A stretch of DNA of 7,691 bases, taken from assembly GCA_947167535.1 (NCBI GenBank), contig CAMVIL010000048.1, positions 1 through 7,691 of the forward strand, written 5' to 3'. How positions within the stretch are numbered: the stretch's first letter is position 1; each line of letters opens with the position of its first letter. Under the pieces are notes generated by a model. The model did no database searches, was not told the origin of the DNA, and was given only the letters and a program-made list of their open reading frames with translations. This document shows, piece after piece, positions 5,793 through 7,691 of the stretch. The DNA is from an uncultured Ruminococcus sp. (GTDB lineage: Bacteria; Bacillota; Clostridia; Oscillospirales; Ruminococcaceae). The position numbers were made by a program, and so were the translations under genes.

Positions 5793-6507
5793 GATATTTC
5801 TACCTGCGCGGCTTCGTCGGGGGACTTTGATATGAAACATTTTAAGCGGATAAGAAAACTGCCGATGGTGGTGTATAATTTCTTTAATATGTTCCATAAG
5901 GATAAGGGCGCTCATTTTACCTATAATATGGGCGTCAGCATGATGAGGATGGGACTGCTCTTCTTTATTGCGGCAGTTGCCGTGACGGTGCTTTTTATTC
6001 TTTCCGACAGCCCCTCTATCAGAGTCAGGGACAACATCATGGCGTATGTGACCGATTGCAGAGAGGAAAAGCAGTCAGGCGTCACCGTAGGCGTCGTCAG
6101 CTTTTACGTTGAGGACTCCGAGGGAAGGGTCTCTCAGGTGACTCAGAACTGTGCCGCTTCAAATCTCGCCTATTATCAGGAACAGCTGACCTTTGGCAAC
6201 AGGTGTCAGTATACACGTTACAGGATCGCGGGCCGCGACGACTACATTTCATATCACAGACCGTTCACGGTGAGGAGCGAGTACTTCTGGGCGTATCCCG
6301 ATGTTGCCAAGCCCGTTCCCGTCTGGACGGCAGGGGTGGCGTTTCTGCTGATGCTGATGTTCTTCTACATCGGGAGCAGGGAGATACGGGTCTCGATGAA
6401 GTACCCGAGAAACGATGTCCCCGAGGAGCTTTCGGGGGCGCCTGTGGTCTTTTCGGGAGGGATCTCTCCCGAGATGCAGTACGATGATATCGAGGAGGAA
6501 AACTACT

Positions 6508-7691
<1,184 letters not shown>

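Overview
The window looks like chromosomal DNA from a Clostridia-class Firmicute, most likely a Ruminococcus-like member of the Oscillospiraceae. This rests on four things: a type III glutamine synthetase, the order rplU-prp-rpmA-...-obgE, an L27 with the cleavable N-terminal extension found in Firmicutes, and sigma-A promoters close to consensus. The genus is an inference from gene content; no sequence comparison was run.

Left block (1-3229, minus strand). A FabG-like short-chain dehydrogenase (69-800) has an extended -10 promoter and a long inverted repeat over its -35 region. Upstream of it lies a 697-residue type III glutamine synthetase, glnN (992-3085), with a clear intrinsic terminator after the stop. 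glnN has a strong promoter (TTGACA-17-TATACT) and a leader of about 109 nt that contains a second intrinsic terminator before the ribosome binding site. An overlapping 5' hairpin suggests transcription attenuation of nitrogen assimilation.

Middle block (3386-4600). This is an AT-rich islet of three genes: an XRE-family repressor on the minus strand, divergent from a small HTH protein and a zinc-ribbon/two-TM membrane protein that touch end to end. The divergent intergenic region holds a consensus promoter and three perfect palindromes placed over or between promoter elements. This is the most accessory-looking part of the window, and its function is unknown.

Right block (4655-7691, plus strand). 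A perfect-consensus promoter and an L21-type autoregulatory leader drive rplU (L21), prp (the protease that trims L27) and rpmA (L27), closed by a strong terminator. After it come two overlapping genes for related membrane proteins of unknown function (two TM segments around an external domain). They run into obgE with 11 bp between them, and obgE is cut by the window end at its G1 motif. The membrane pair sits where Bacillus carries spo0B.

Both flanks are housekeeping genes (ribosomal proteins, Obg, glutamine synthetase). Novelty, if any, is in the islet, the glnN leader and the membrane pair before obgE.
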